A stretch of 60,909 nucleotides of DNA from Pseudomonadota bacterium (GCA_963204815.1 CAUJHQ010000151.1:1-60909); one strand, 5' to 3'; numbered from the stretch's first letter, positions 31,428 to 41,309 are shown. Notes: generated by a model from the sequence alone, not told the origin. A program made the numbers and translations.

Positions 31428-34400
31428 ATGGAGACCACGCCCGCCCGCCCGATCGCCGCCACCCTGCGGCTGCTGCTGCCGGTGGCCGTGGTGCTGGCGG
31501 TCGTGACCGCCGTGCTCGGCGCCATCGCCGGCGGCGGCTGGTGGCTGGCGCGCACCGAGGGCGGCACGCGCTGGCTGCTGGCGCAGGTGCCGGGTGTCAC
31601 CGTCGACGGCTGGCGCGGCGCGCTGCTCGACGAGCGCCTCGGCGCCGACCGCCTGCGCATCGAGTGGGGCCCGGCGGCGGCGCGCCAGTCGGTCACGGTC
31701 AGCGGCCTGCAGGCCGAAGGCCTGCGCTGGACCTGGCAGCCGCTGCCCGGCGCCTGGGTCGGCCTCGACGCGGCGCGGCTCGCCGCCACCCGCGTCGACG
31801 TCGACACCGGGCCGCCGAGTGGCCAGCCGCTGAAGCCGCCGGCCACGCTGGCGCTGCCGGCGCGCGTGCGCATCGCCGCGCTCGAGGTGGGCAGCCTCGC
31901 CCTCAACGCCGGCGTGCCGATCACCGCGCTGAGCGGCGCGCTCGCGCTCGGCGACGACGGCCGCCACCGCGTCGAGCGCCTGCGGCTGCAGCGCGAGCGC
32001 CTCGCGCTCGAAGGCGATGTCTCGATCGCGAGCACGGCGCCGCACGGCGTCGCCGGCACGCTGCGGCTGCGGCCCGACGACGGCAGCTTCGACGCCACGC
32101 TCGACGCCCGCGGCCCGCTCGCGCGGCTGGCGCTGGCGGCCACGCTGCAAGGCCGGCCGGCGCCGGGGCGGCGCACGCCGGCGGCCGACGTGCGCGCCGT
32201 CGTCGCGCCCTTCCTGCCGTGGCCGCTGGTCGAGCTGAACGGCCGCACCGAGGCGCTCGACCTCTCGGCCTTCGGCCGCGCGCTGCCACAGACGCGGCTG
32301 GCCGGCGTCGTCGACGTGAAGACGAGCGCGAAGGACGCCCCGATCGGCGCCGCGGTCGCGCTGACGAACGGCCTGCCGGGGCGCTGGAACGAAGGCCGGC
32401 TGCCGCTCGGCCGCCTCGTCGTCGACCTGCAGGCGAGCGCCGCGCAGCGCGAGCGCGTCGAGCTGAAGGCCTTCGACCTGCAGCTCGCCGACGCCGCCGG
32501 CCCGGCCGGCCAGGTGCGCGGCCAGGGCGCCTGGAACGGCCACGAGCTGACGCTGCAGACCACGCTGGACACGCTGCGCCCGCAGCGGCTGGATGCCCGC
32601 GCCGCGGCGATGCAGCTGTCCGGCCCGCTCGGCTTCACGCTGCGCGGCGTGCCCTCGCCGGCGCCCGGCGCGGCGCCGCCGCCGCCCTGGTCGCTGGCGC
32701 TGCAGGCGGCGCTCGACGGCCGCCTCGACGCCGCGCCGCAGCCGGTCAACGTGGCCTTGCGCGCCACCGCCGATGCCGGCGGCGTCGACGTGAGCGAGCT
32801 GCGCGCGCAGTCCGGCGCCGCCGTCGCGCAGCTGAAGGCCGGCGCGCGCCGCGACAGCGGCGGCTGGCGCATCGCCAGCGCCGGCAGCCTGGCCGACTTC
32901 GACCCGCTGCCGTGGTGGCCGGGCGACAGCGGCTCGGCGTGGCGCCAGGGCCCGCACCGCTTCAGCGGCGCCTGGCAACTCGACGTGCGCGTGCCGGCCG
33001 ACGCCGCGCGCGTGGCGCCGCTGGCGCTGCTGCCGCGCCTGGCCGGCAGCGGCACGCTGCGGCTGCAGGAGTCGATGCTTGCCGGCGTGCCGCTGGCGCT
33101 GGACCTCGCGCTCGGTCAGGCGCCCGGCCGCGGCGCGGCGCCCAGCCACCTCGTCGGCGAGCTGCACCTGGGCAACAACACGCTGACGCTCGACGGCGAA
33201 GGCGACCCCGCCGGCAACGGCGCGCGCGACCGCCTCGCACTCAAGCTCGACGCGCCCGCGCTGCCGGTGCTGGCGCCACTGCTGCGCCTGCTGCCCGACG
33301 CGGCGGCCTGGGCGCCGCGCAGCGGCAGCGCGAAGGCCGACGCCAGCGTCACCGGCCGCTGGCCCGAGCTGCGCACCGAGGGCGCGGTCGAGGCCCAGGA
33401 CTTCGCCGCCGGCACGCTGGCGATCGCCCGCACGCGCGCGACGTGGCAGCTCGCGTTCGACACCAGCGGCCGCCAGCCGCTCGAACTGCAGGCCGAAGCG
33501 GCCGGCCTGCGGCTGGGCACGCAGCGCGCCGAACTGCTGCGCGCCGACCTGCGCGGCACGCTGCGAGAGCACCGCCTGCGGCTGGACGCCGCGCTGCCGC
33601 TGGCGCCGCCGGCCGCCGCCGAGCAGCTGCTCGGCCTGCGCGCGCGCACCGGCACGCGCGCCGGCCTCACCGGCGAAGGCCGCTGGCAGCCGGAGCCCGG
33701 CGGTGGCGGCCGCTGGCGCGGCCAGGTCAGCCGGCTCGCCGTCGGGGCCTGGGACGGCCAGGCACTCGCCGGCGACGGCCCCGCCCAATGGGCCGACGCG
33801 CGCGACCTGGCCGCCGAGCTGCAGTTCGACGCCACCGGCAAGCTGGTGCGCCTGCAGGCCGACGCCGGCCGGCTGACGCTGGCCGACACCTTCGCGCTGC
33901 GCTGGGACCGCGTCGACGCCGACCTGCGCGGCGAGCGCCCGGCGCTGGCGCTGCGCGCCGAGATCGACCCCTTCCCGGTGGCGCCGCTGCTGGCGCGCCT
34001 GCAGCCGTCGTTCGGCTGGCGCGGCGACCTGCGGCTCGCGGCCAGCATCGACGTCAAGGCGGCCGAGCGCTTCGACGCCGACATCGTCTTCGAACGCCGC
34101 GACGGCGACCTGCAGGTGAAGGACGAGGGCGGCACGCAGGCCCTGGGCCTGACCGACCTGCGCATCGCGCTGGCGGCGCACGACGGCACCTGGTTCTTCA
34201 CGCAGGCCTTCGCCGGCCGCGCGCTCGGCGAGATGGCCGGCGCGGTGAGCGTGCGCACCAGCCCGCTGGCGCGCTGGCCCGAACGCGACGCGCCGCTGGA
34301 CGGCGTGCTGCAGGCGCGCGTGGCCAACCTCGGCGTCTGGGGCGCGTGGGTGCCGGCGGGCTGGCGCCTGGCCGGCGAACTGCGCACCAGCGCCACCGTC

Positions 34401-35615
34401 GGCGGCCGCTTCGGCGCGCCCGAGTACACCGGCCAGATCGAAGGCCGCGAGATCGGCGTGCGCAACCTGCTGCAGGGCGTGAACATCAGCAACGGCGAGG
34501 TCACGGTCAAGCTGCAGGGCGAGCGCGCGATGATCGAGCGCTTCACGCTGAAGGGCGGCGACGGCACGCTGGCCATTAGCGGCGGCGCCGAGTTCGGCAG
34601 CGCGCCGAACGCGCGCCTGAAGCTCGCCGCCGAACGCTTCCGGCTGCTCGGCCGCATCGACCGCCAGCTCACGACCAGCGGCAACGCCGAGCTCGCGCTC
34701 GCCGCCGACCTCGTCAAGCTCGACGGCAAGTTCGTCATCGACGAAGGCCTCTTCGACACCAGCCGGCGCGACGCCCCGGGCCTCGACGACGACGTGACGA
34801 TCCGCCGCCCCGAGGACGCCGAGGTCGCGGCCGAAGCCGCACCGGCGCAGCGCGCGCGCCGCAACGTGGCGGTGGCGGTCGACGTCGACCTCGGCCAGAG
34901 CCTGCGCGTGCGCGGGCGCGGCCTGGACACCTCGCTGCGCGGCCTGCTGCGCATCACCACGCCGGGCGGGCGGCTGGCCATCAACGGCACCGTCAGCACC
35001 GCCGACGGCACCTACGCGGCCTACGGCCAGAAGCTGGACATCGACCGCGGCATCGTCGCCTTCAGCGGCGCTGCCGACAACCCGCGCCTGGACATCCTGG
35101 CGCTGCGGCCGAACACCGACATGCGCGTCGGCGTGTCGATCACCGGCAACGCGTTGACGCCGCGCGTGCGCCTGTACAGCGAGACCGACATGAGCGACAC
35201 CGACAAGCTGTCGTGGCTGGTGCTCGGCCGCGCGCCCGACGGCCTGGGCCGCACCGACGCGCTGCTGCTGCAACGCGCCGCGGTCGCGCTGCTGGCCGGC
35301 GAGGACGAGGCCCCCACCGACGCCATCATCCGCACGCTCGGCCTCGACGAGGTGTCGCTCAAGCAGACCGACGGCGAGGTGCGCGAGACCGTCGTGAGCC
35401 TGGGCAAGCAGTTGTCGCGCCGCTGGTACGTGGGCTACGAGCGCGGCGTCAACGCCACCACCGGCACCTGGCAGCTCATCTACCGCATCGCGCAGCGCTT
35501 CACGCTGCGCGCGCAGAGCGGCCAGGAGAACTCGCTGGACCTCATCTGGACGTGGAAGTTCGACGAAGTGCCGCTGCCGGGGGCCATGCGAAAATCGCCC
35601 GCCACCCCGCCGTAG
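31428..35615 (+). CDS. tamB: Translocation and assembly module protein TamB
   Basis: A 1395-residue inner-membrane-anchored periplasmic protein of the AsmA-like/TamB (DUF490) family, which bridges the envelope and partners TamA. An N-terminal anchor (LLLPVAVVLAVVTAVLGAIA) is followed by a long beta-rich repetitive region and the conserved C-terminal DUF490 domain (GTVSTADGTYAAYGQKLDID; DKLSWLVLGRAPDGLG; final RRWYVGYERGVNATTGTWQL). The ATG at 31428 is 2 bases after the tamA stop. Its TAG stop codon (35613-35615) lies inside the downstream tRNA-Arg gene, so the two genes overlap by 10 bases. Confidence 0.93.
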   Translation: METTPARPIAATLRLLLPVAVVLAVVTAVLGAIAGGGWWLARTEGGTRWLLAQVPGVTVDGWRGALLDERLGADRLRIEWGPAAARQSVTVSGLQAEGLRWTWQPLPGAWVGLDAARLAATRVDVDTGPPSGQPLKPPATLALPARVRIAALEVGSLALNAGVPITALSGALALGDDGRHRVERLRLQRERLALEGDVSIASTAPHGVAGTLRLRPDDGSFDATLDARGPLARLALAATLQGRPAPGRRTPAADVRAVVAPFLPWPLVELNGRTEALDLSAFGRALPQTRLAGVVDVKTSAKDAPIGAAVALTNGLPGRWNEGRLPLGRLVVDLQASAAQRERVELKAFDLQLADAAGPAGQVRGQGAWNGHELTLQTTLDTLRPQRLDARAAAMQLSGPLGFTLRGVPSPAPGAAPPPPWSLALQAALDGRLDAAPQPVNVALRATADAGGVDVSELRAQSGAAVAQLKAGARRDSGGWRIASAGSLADFDPLPWWPGDSGSAWRQGPHRFSGAWQLDVRVPADAARVAPLALLPRLAGSGTLRLQESMLAGVPLALDLALGQAPGRGAAPSHLVGELHLGNNTLTLDGEGDPAGNGARDRLALKLDAPALPVLAPLLRLLPDAAAWAPRSGSAKADASVTGRWPELRTEGAVEAQDFAAGTLAIARTRATWQLAFDTSGRQPLELQAEAAGLRLGTQRAELLRADLRGTLREHRLRLDAALPLAPPAAAEQLLGLRARTGTRAGLTGEGRWQPEPGGGGRWRGQVSRLAVGAWDGQALAGDGPAQWADARDLAAELQFDATGKLVRLQADAGRLTLADTFALRWDRVDADLRGERPALALRAEIDPFPVAPLLARLQPSFGWRGDLRLAASIDVKAAERFDADIVFERRDGDLQVKDEGGTQALGLTDLRIALAAHDGTWFFTQAFAGRALGEMAGAVSVRTSPLARWPERDAPLDGVLQARVANLGVWGAWVPAGWRLAGELRTSATVGGRFGAPEYTGQIEGREIGVRNLLQGVNISNGEVTVKLQGERAMIERFTLKGGDGTLAISGGAEFGSAPNARLKLAAERFRLLGRIDRQLTTSGNAELALAADLVKLDGKFVIDEGLFDTSRRDAPGLDDDVTIRRPEDAEVAAEAAPAQRARRNVAVAVDVDLGQSLRVRGRGLDTSLRGLLRITTPGGRLAINGTVSTADGTYAAYGQKLDIDRGIVAFSGAADNPRLDILALRPNTDMRVGVSITGNALTPRVRLYSETDMSDTDKLSWLVLGRAPDGLGRTDALLLQRAAVALLAGEDEAPTDAIIRTLGLDEVSLKQTDGEVRETVVSLGKQLSRRWYVGYERGVNATTGTWQLIYRIAQRFTLRAQSGQENSLDLIWTWKFDEVPLPGAMRKSPATPP

Positions 35616-35680
35616 TTCAATGGATAGAACGGGCGCCTCCTAAGCGCCAGATACAGGTTCGATTCCTGTCGGAGGGACCA
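35606..35680 (+). tRNA. tRNA-Arg (anticodon CCU)
   Basis: A 75-base tRNA with encoded CCA. D-arm GTTC/GAAC, anticodon stem GGCGC/GCGCC with loop CTCCTAA (anticodon CCT), T-arm ACAGG/CCTGT with loop TTCGATT. The acceptor strands CCCGCCG (35606-35612) and CGGAGGG (35671-35677) pair with one G-A mismatch at the fourth position. The first ten bases overlap the end of tamB. Just downstream, GGAGGGA-CCA-TCCCTCC (35671-35687) forms a perfect hairpin that uses the 3' acceptor strand. It reads AGG codons. Confidence 0.92.
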
Positions 35681-35715
35681 TCCCTCCACGTTCCGAGCCC
35701 CGGAGATTTGCGCCG

Positions 35716-35928
35716 ATGCGAGTTGCCCTGCTGCTGCTCACCGCCCTCGCCCTCGCCGGCCCCGCGCACGCGCAGAAGAAGGTCTACCGCTGTGCCGACG
35801 CGAAGGGGCAGACGGTGTTCCAGCAATCGCCCTGCGGCGGCAACACCGCCGGCTCGCACGAAGTGCCGAAGGCGGCGGGCGCGGCGTCGGCGTCCGCCGA
35901 CAAGGCGTCGGGGTCGGGACGGCGCTGA
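35716..35928 (+). CDS. DUF4124 domain periplasmic protein
   Basis: A 70-residue secreted protein with a signal peptide (VALLLLTALALAGPAHAQ) and a DUF4124-type domain (KVYRCADAKGQTVFQQSPCG) with two Cys residues that may form a disulfide. The family is common in beta- and gammaproteobacterial envelopes and has no known function. A GGAG site lies 10 bases before the ATG. The C-terminal 20 residues are low-complexity Ala/Ser/Lys. It follows the tRNA by 35 bases. Confidence 0.88.
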   Translation: MRVALLLLTALALAGPAHAQKKVYRCADAKGQTVFQQSPCGGNTAGSHEVPKAAGAASASADKASGSGRR

Positions 35929-35940
35929 GGGCTGGCACGC

Positions 35941-36008
35941 TCAGCCCTCGCCCGTGAAATCGGGCTCGGGCCTTGGTCAGGCGTGGAACGCCTTCCGGCG
36001 TTCCACGT
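35941..36008 (+). repeat. Hairpin repeat element, copy 2 (full)
   Basis: Two hairpins: GCCCG-TGAAAT-CGGGC (35950-35965), and an 11-base stem CGTGGAACGCC (35982-35992) closing loop TTCC against its perfect complement (35997-36007). The loops are identical to those of the next copy while the stems differ on both sides, so pairing is kept. It follows the DUF4124 gene. Confidence 0.7.
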
Positions 36009-36012
36009 CCTG

Positions 36013-36081
36013 ACTCAGCACTCGCGCGTGAAATCGCGCTCGCGCCTTCGCGAGCCGCAGGACGCCTTCCGGCGTCCTGCG
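36013..36081 (+). repeat. Hairpin repeat element, copy 3 (full)
   Basis: Three hairpins: GCGCG-TGAAAT-CGCGC (36024-36039), CTCGCG-CCTT-CGCGAG (36039-36054), and an 11-base stem CGCAGGACGCC (36056-36066) closing loop TTCC against its perfect complement (36071-36081). It is in tandem with copy 2 and ends 8 bases before the DUF5666 stop codon, between convergent genes. Confidence 0.7.
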
Positions 36082-36088
36082 CGCACGC

Positions 36089-37501
36089 TCAGTCCTCCAG
36101 TTCCAGCTGGTTCCAGGTGATGGTGTTGGCGGCGCCCAGCGTGCCGCGAGCCTTCACCAGCGTGCCGGCCTTGATGGCGGCGAAGAACGCGGTGCGGCCG
36201 AGCACGGCGTCTTCGAGGCCGCGGAAGTTGTTGTCGGACACGCCGGTGGTGTCGATGTCGGTGCCCAGGATCGTCAGCGTCGACGTGCCGACGACCGCCG
36301 CGACGGGGCCCTGCAGTTCGACCCGGCTGTCGCTGCCGCCGCGGAGCTCGAACTCGATCGCCAGCACGGTGGCACCCGTGCCCGGACGGGCCTTGATGCG
36401 CAGGTGGTCGCCCGCCGACACGCCGGCCAGCGAACCCACGTTCTCGAAGTCCGTCAGGCCGCTCACGGACACCGTCACACTGGGCAGGCCGGCAAGCGTC
36501 ACCGTGCCCGCGTTGGCGTCCACCGTGGCGACGTCGCCTTCCAGGCGCACGCTGTCGCGGAACTCGACCTTGGTCGCGGTGAGCACGCCGTTGTCGATGC
36601 GGCCCTCGACTTCGAGCTTGGTGCCGACCAGGATGTCGCCCGCCACGCCGCCCTCGTAGACGGTGCTGGCGGTGGTGACGACCGTCGTGGCGCCGAGCGT
36701 GAAGCCGTTGGCGCCGAGCACCGTGACGAAGCCCTCGACCTCGGCCTTCGGCGCGCTGGCGACGCTGGCGCCGGTGGGTTCGACCTTGGTCGCGGTGAGC
36801 GTGCCGCAGGCGGGGTTGCCGGCGCAGGCGCTGCCCTTCACCTCGACGACCTTGCCGTCCCAGGAGCCCGCGCCGAGGTCGCTGACGGTGGCGCCGGTGT
36901 AGTTCACGGTCAGCGCGCCGACGACGAAGGTCTTGGCCGCCGTGTCGTGGCTCTTCACGAAACCCTTGACCGCGAACGGCGGCGTCGCCAGCGTCGACTT
37001 GCGCTCGATGTAGCCGGCGGCGACCACGCCGTCGGCGACCGGCAGGCCGTGCACCTCGACGTACTCGCCCTGCACCGGCACCACGCCGTTCTCGAAGCGC
37101 GTCTGGTTGTCGATCTGCACCGTCTGGCCCATGACGCGCAGGTGGCTGGCGTCGACGACCTGCTCGACGCGGCCCTTGATCGCGCTGTCCACGGTGATCG
37201 TCGCCGCGCGACTGTCCTCGATGGAGCCGTTCACGCGCACGACCATGCCGATGCGCAGGTCGGCCTGCGCCACCGTGCTGTCGTCGAGCTTGATGGTGGC
37301 GTCCGACACGTCGAAGCGCACGCCGTTGACCCACACGCTGCCGAAGCCGGTGATGGTGCCGTAGCTGACGCCGGTGCCGTCGATGCCGCCGTTGCCGCCG
37401 CCGCCGGTGCCGTCGATGCCGCCGCTGCCGCCGCCGCAGGCCCCGATCGCCCCGGCCGCGATGGCCGCGAAACACCAGCGTTTGACTGTCGAGAGCTTCA
37501 T
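36089..37501 (-). CDS. DUF5666 repeat lipoprotein
   Basis: A 470-residue secreted protein built of several DUF5666 domains, small beta-barrel modules with the recurring pattern G-x-VxxVxGxxFTLGATTV (for example AEVEGFVTVLGANGFTLGAT). The N-terminus has a lipobox AIGAC, so it is probably a lipoprotein anchored after Cys22. A low-complexity Gly-rich linker with two copies of an 11-residue GGIDGTG-containing repeat follows. It lies one base after the DUF6502 gene and is surely in its operon. The function is unknown; a cell-surface or envelope role is likely. Confidence 0.9.
   Translation of the reverse strand: MKLSTVKRWCFAAIAAGAIGACGGGSGGIDGTGGGGNGGIDGTGVSYGTITGFGSVWVNGVRFDVSDATIKLDDSTVAQADLRIGMVVRVNGSIEDSRAATITVDSAIKGRVEQVVDASHLRVMGQTVQIDNQTRFENGVVPVQGEYVEVHGLPVADGVVAAGYIERKSTLATPPFAVKGFVKSHDTAAKTFVVGALTVNYTGATVSDLGAGSWDGKVVEVKGSACAGNPACGTLTATKVEPTGASVASAPKAEVEGFVTVLGANGFTLGATTVVTTASTVYEGGVAGDILVGTKLEVEGRIDNGVLTATKVEFRDSVRLEGDVATVDANAGTVTLAGLPSVTVSVSGLTDFENVGSLAGVSAGDHLRIKARPGTGATVLAIEFELRGGSDSRVELQGPVAAVVGTSTLTILGTDIDTTGVSDNNFRGLEDAVLGRTAFFAAIKAGTLVKARGTLGAANTITWNQLELED
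37371..37436. repeat. 33-bp tandem repeat inside DUF5666 gene
   Basis: Two direct copies of a 33-base unit (37371-37403 and 37404-37436) with a single mismatch, encoding two 11-residue Gly-rich repeats just after the lipobox. The unit is a multiple of three, so gain or loss of copies keeps the frame and changes linker length. Confidence 0.75.
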
Positions 37502-37502
37502 G

Positions 37503-38354
37503 TCATTCGTCCTTCCCCGGGGGAGCTTCGTCGAGGTGGTCCTCGAAGTAGTAGATGCCCAGGCCGAGCCGCACGCGCGGCTTGCCTTCGAACTCCGGCG
37601 CCGCGGCTGCCTCGGCGCGCACGGTGAGCCAGCGGTCGAGCTTCTCGAGCACGGCCATCGCCTGCGCGGCGCTCAGCTTCTTGAACTCGGGCACGTCGCT
37701 GGCCAGCATGTTTCGGTACATCACCTTGCGCTGGAAGCGCGGGTCGGTGTCGCCGAACTGGATGTTGTGGTCGATCGTCGTCACGAGGTCGCCGACGTCG
37801 CTGCCCAGCAGCGCCAGCTTGTCGACGGCGCTGCGGCGCGGCAGGAAGGCGCGCGTGACGAGCTCGATCGTGCCGTCGTCGTGGCGCGTCACGGCGCCCA
37901 CCCGCACCAGTTCGTCGAGCACGGCGCGCACCGGCATGTCGCCGCTGTGGCGGCGCACCAGCGCGGCGAAGTTGATCTCGCCGTCCTGCGGCGTCAGGCG
38001 CAGCGGCTCGCCCTGCGCGTCAAGGAAGTCGGGGTCGGAGGTCCAGGCCTTCAGCACGCGCGCGGCGCGGTTGTGGCGCTCGCCGCCGCCGTCGTCCAGC
38101 GCCTCCAGCGGCTCGGCGAGCAGGCGCTGCACATCCTTGCGCGTCAGGCCGGAGAGAATGGAGGCGCGCGAGATCGACGGCTTCTTGCCCGGGATGCCGA
38201 ATTCGCGCAGCGCGATCTCGACGTAGACGCGCTTGGCCAGTTCCTCGAACGCGGTGAACGACATGCCCTGGCGCAGCAGCAGCCGGAACAGCGGCGTGAG
38301 CAGCCGCCGGACCGCCCGGTTCAAGGCTTTCGGAAGCGCGTTCTGGACGTCCAT
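37503..38354 (-). CDS. DUF6502 family protein, probable winged-helix regulator
   Basis: A 283-residue cytoplasmic protein of the DUF6502 family. The N-terminal third resembles a helix-turn-helix (LAKRVYVEIALREFG, then PSISRASILSGLTRKDVQRL), so a DNA-binding role is plausible; this is inference. It heads an operon with the DUF5666 lipoprotein gene, separated by one base. Its promoter has a consensus -35/-10 pair only a few bases from the ATG, so the mRNA should be nearly leaderless, and a TGGG-N8-CCCA palindrome covers the -10, the usual place of a repressor site. Autoregulation is the simplest reading. Confidence 0.88.
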   Translation of the reverse strand: MDVQNALPKALNRAVRRLLTPLFRLLLRQGMSFTAFEELAKRVYVEIALREFGIPGKKPSISRASILSGLTRKDVQRLLAEPLEALDDGGGERHNRAARVLKAWTSDPDFLDAQGEPLRLTPQDGEINFAALVRRHSGDMPVRAVLDELVRVGAVTRHDDGTIELVTRAFLPRRSAVDKLALLGSDVGDLVTTIDHNIQFGDTDPRFQRKVMYRNMLASDVPEFKKLSAAQAMAVLEKLDRWLTVRAEAAAAPEFEGKPRVRLGLGIYYFEDHLDEAPPGKDE

Positions 38355-38356
38355 GG

Positions 38357-38391
38357 TTGGGAAATTTATCCCAAATACAGAAGATTGTCAA
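38357..38391 (-). promoter_or_regulatory. DUF6502 promoter with overlapping palindrome
   Basis: Minus-strand TTGACA (38391-38386), 17-base spacer and TAAATT (38368-38363), ending 8 bases before the ATG, so transcription should begin within a few bases of the start codon. The inverted repeat TTGGGA-N6-TCCCAA (38357-38374), which contains TGGG-N8-CCCA, spans the -10 box. The same TGGG-N8-CCCA pattern occurs three times upstream of the glycan operon. Confidence 0.75.
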
Positions 38392-38433
38392 TGAACCAGG
38401 GTGGCGCCTGCCGATGCCCCGCCCGCCGCCGCA

Positions 38434-39855
<1,422 letters not shown>

Positions 39856-39884
39856 GGGGTGTTTCCTCGTCGGTTCGGTGGCGT

Positions 39885-41225
39885 TCACGCGCTGCGCAGG
39901 CACAGGCGCACCACGGTGCCGCGGCCGGGCGCGCTCTCGATCTCGAGCCGGCCGCCACAGCGGTCGAGGACGCGGCGCGACAGCGCCAGGCCCACGCCCA
40001 GGCCGCGCGGCTTCGTCGTGTAGAAGGGCTGGCCGACGCGCGCGAGCTGCTCGCGCGTGAGGCCCGGCCCGTCGTCGCGCACCTCCAGCGTGACGCCGTC
40101 GCGGCGGCCGCTGCCCAGTACGCGCAGGCGGCCGCCCTGGCCCATCGCCTCGATGGCGTTGGCGAACAGGCCGTGCAGCACCTGCTCGAGCAGGCGGGCG
40201 TCGCCGCGCACCGGCGGCAGGTTCGCGGGCAGCTGCGTCTCGGCGGCGATGCCGCGGCGCTGCAGCTCGCGCGCGTGGCCGTCGAGGCAGCGCTCGACGA
40301 TCGGCGCCAGCGCCACGCTGGCCGCCTCGGGCGCCAGCGGCTGGGTGTACGACAGCAGGTCGCGCACCCAGGCCTCCAGGCGGTCGGAGATCTCGACGAT
40401 GTCGCGCACCGCCTCGGCCGCGCGCCCGGGGTCGGCCCCCGGGATCAGCTCGGCCGAGCTGCGGATCGACGCCAGCGGGTTGCGGATGCCGTGCGCGACC
40501 GCGCCGCTCATCTCGCCGAGCGCGGCCATCGTGGTGTGCTCGACGATCTGCCGCTGCTGGGTCTGGATCGTGCTGTCGGCGCGCCGCACCAGGCCGTAGA
40601 GCGCGCCGAACAGCAGCAGCGCGCACAGCGCGGCACCGGCGGCGATGTAGGTGCGCAACTCGGCGAGCGCGCGCGCCAGCGCCTGCGGGCGCTTGTAGAA
40701 CTCGATCGCGCCGATCACCGAGCGGCCGTCGACGGAGGGCACCGGCACGTAGATCTCGACGAACATCTGCTCGCGGTCGCGCAGCGCCTGGTGCTCGCTC
40801 TTGCCGGCCTGCGTGTCGCCGTGCTCGTCGCGGCTGGCGACGACGTCGCCGGCGAGCGCCCGCTCGAGTTCGCGGTTCGGCCCGAAGGTGCGGCCCACCA
40901 GCTGCTTGTCGCTCGACCACACCACGCGGCGCTGGCGGTCGTAGAGGTTGGCGCGCAGCACGTCGGGCATCAGCGCCAGGTGCTCGAAGGACTTCGCCAT
41001 CTCGGAGGCGAGCGCCGGCGACGGCTGGGCCACGTAGGACTGCAGCGGCGTCTCGACGACGAGCAGGCTGGTGACGAACTCGTGCGTCAGCGAAGCCTCC
41101 TGCGCGACCATGCGCTCGGCGATGAAGCGGTTGAGCGCCCAGCCCACCGCCACCGCCAGCGCCGAGATGCTGACGAGCGCGACCGCGGCGAACCAGCGGC
41201 TGAGGTTGAAGCGGGGCGCGGTCAT
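39885..41225 (-). CDS. Membrane sensor histidine kinase, partner of NtrC-type regulator
   Basis: A 446-residue sensor kinase with two membrane helices (about residues 11-31 and 192-213) around a periplasmic sensing domain of some 160 residues, then a HisKA domain with His245 in GEMSGAVAHGIRNPLASIRS and an HATPase (N-box NAIEAMGQGG, G-boxes DDGPGL and GLGVGLAL). The H-box style is that of kinases paired with NtrC-type regulators. The ATG at 41225 has a GGAGG site; the open frame reaches further upstream through the regulatory region but carries no domain there. It is divergent from the glycan operon and shares its 208-base control region. Confidence 0.92.
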   Translation of the reverse strand: MTAPRFNLSRWFAAVALVSISALAVAVGWALNRFIAERMVAQEASLTHEFVTSLLVVETPLQSYVAQPSPALASEMAKSFEHLALMPDVLRANLYDRQRRVVWSSDKQLVGRTFGPNRELERALAGDVVASRDEHGDTQAGKSEHQALRDREQMFVEIYVPVPSVDGRSVIGAIEFYKRPQALARALAELRTYIAAGAALCALLLFGALYGLVRRADSTIQTQQRQIVEHTTMAALGEMSGAVAHGIRNPLASIRSSAELIPGADPGRAAEAVRDIVEISDRLEAWVRDLLSYTQPLAPEAASVALAPIVERCLDGHARELQRRGIAAETQLPANLPPVRGDARLLEQVLHGLFANAIEAMGQGGRLRVLGSGRRDGVTLEVRDDGPGLTREQLARVGQPFYTTKPRGLGVGLALSRRVLDRCGGRLEIESAPGRGTVVRLCLRSA

Positions 41226-41249
41226 CGAGGTCCTCCAGGTCGCTCCGGT

Positions 41250-41309
41250 TGGGGCTGAACACCCATGTTTTGGGATTTCTTGCCCAAATATTCTGGGTGA
41301 CTTCACCCA
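41250..41309. promoter_or_regulatory. Three TGGG-N8-CCCA upstream activator sites
   Basis: Three palindromes of identical geometry: TGGG at 41250-41253 with CCCA at 41262-41265, TGGG at 41271-41274 with CCCA at 41283-41286 (extended to TTTGGG/CCCAAA), and TGGG at 41294-41297 with CCCA at 41306-41309 (extended to TGGGTGA/TCACCCA). Their centres are 21 and 23 bases apart, about two helical turns, and 82-126 bases upstream of the sigma-54 promoter, the usual place of enhancer sites. They also lie just upstream of the histidine kinase start. Confidence 0.7.

Noticed and set aside
31368..35273. Long open frame of about 1300 codons antisense to tamB
   Set aside because: Shadow of high GC codon bias: composition is Arg/Ala/Gln-rich without any recognisable domain, and tamB on the other strand is clear. 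Other long antisense frames (11215-13605, 23774-25831, 45482-48310) were rejected for the same reason.
35671..35687. Phage or island attachment site at the tRNA-Arg 3' end
   Set aside because: The sequence after the tRNA is an inverted, not a direct, copy of its 3' end, and no integrase or mobile genes follow.
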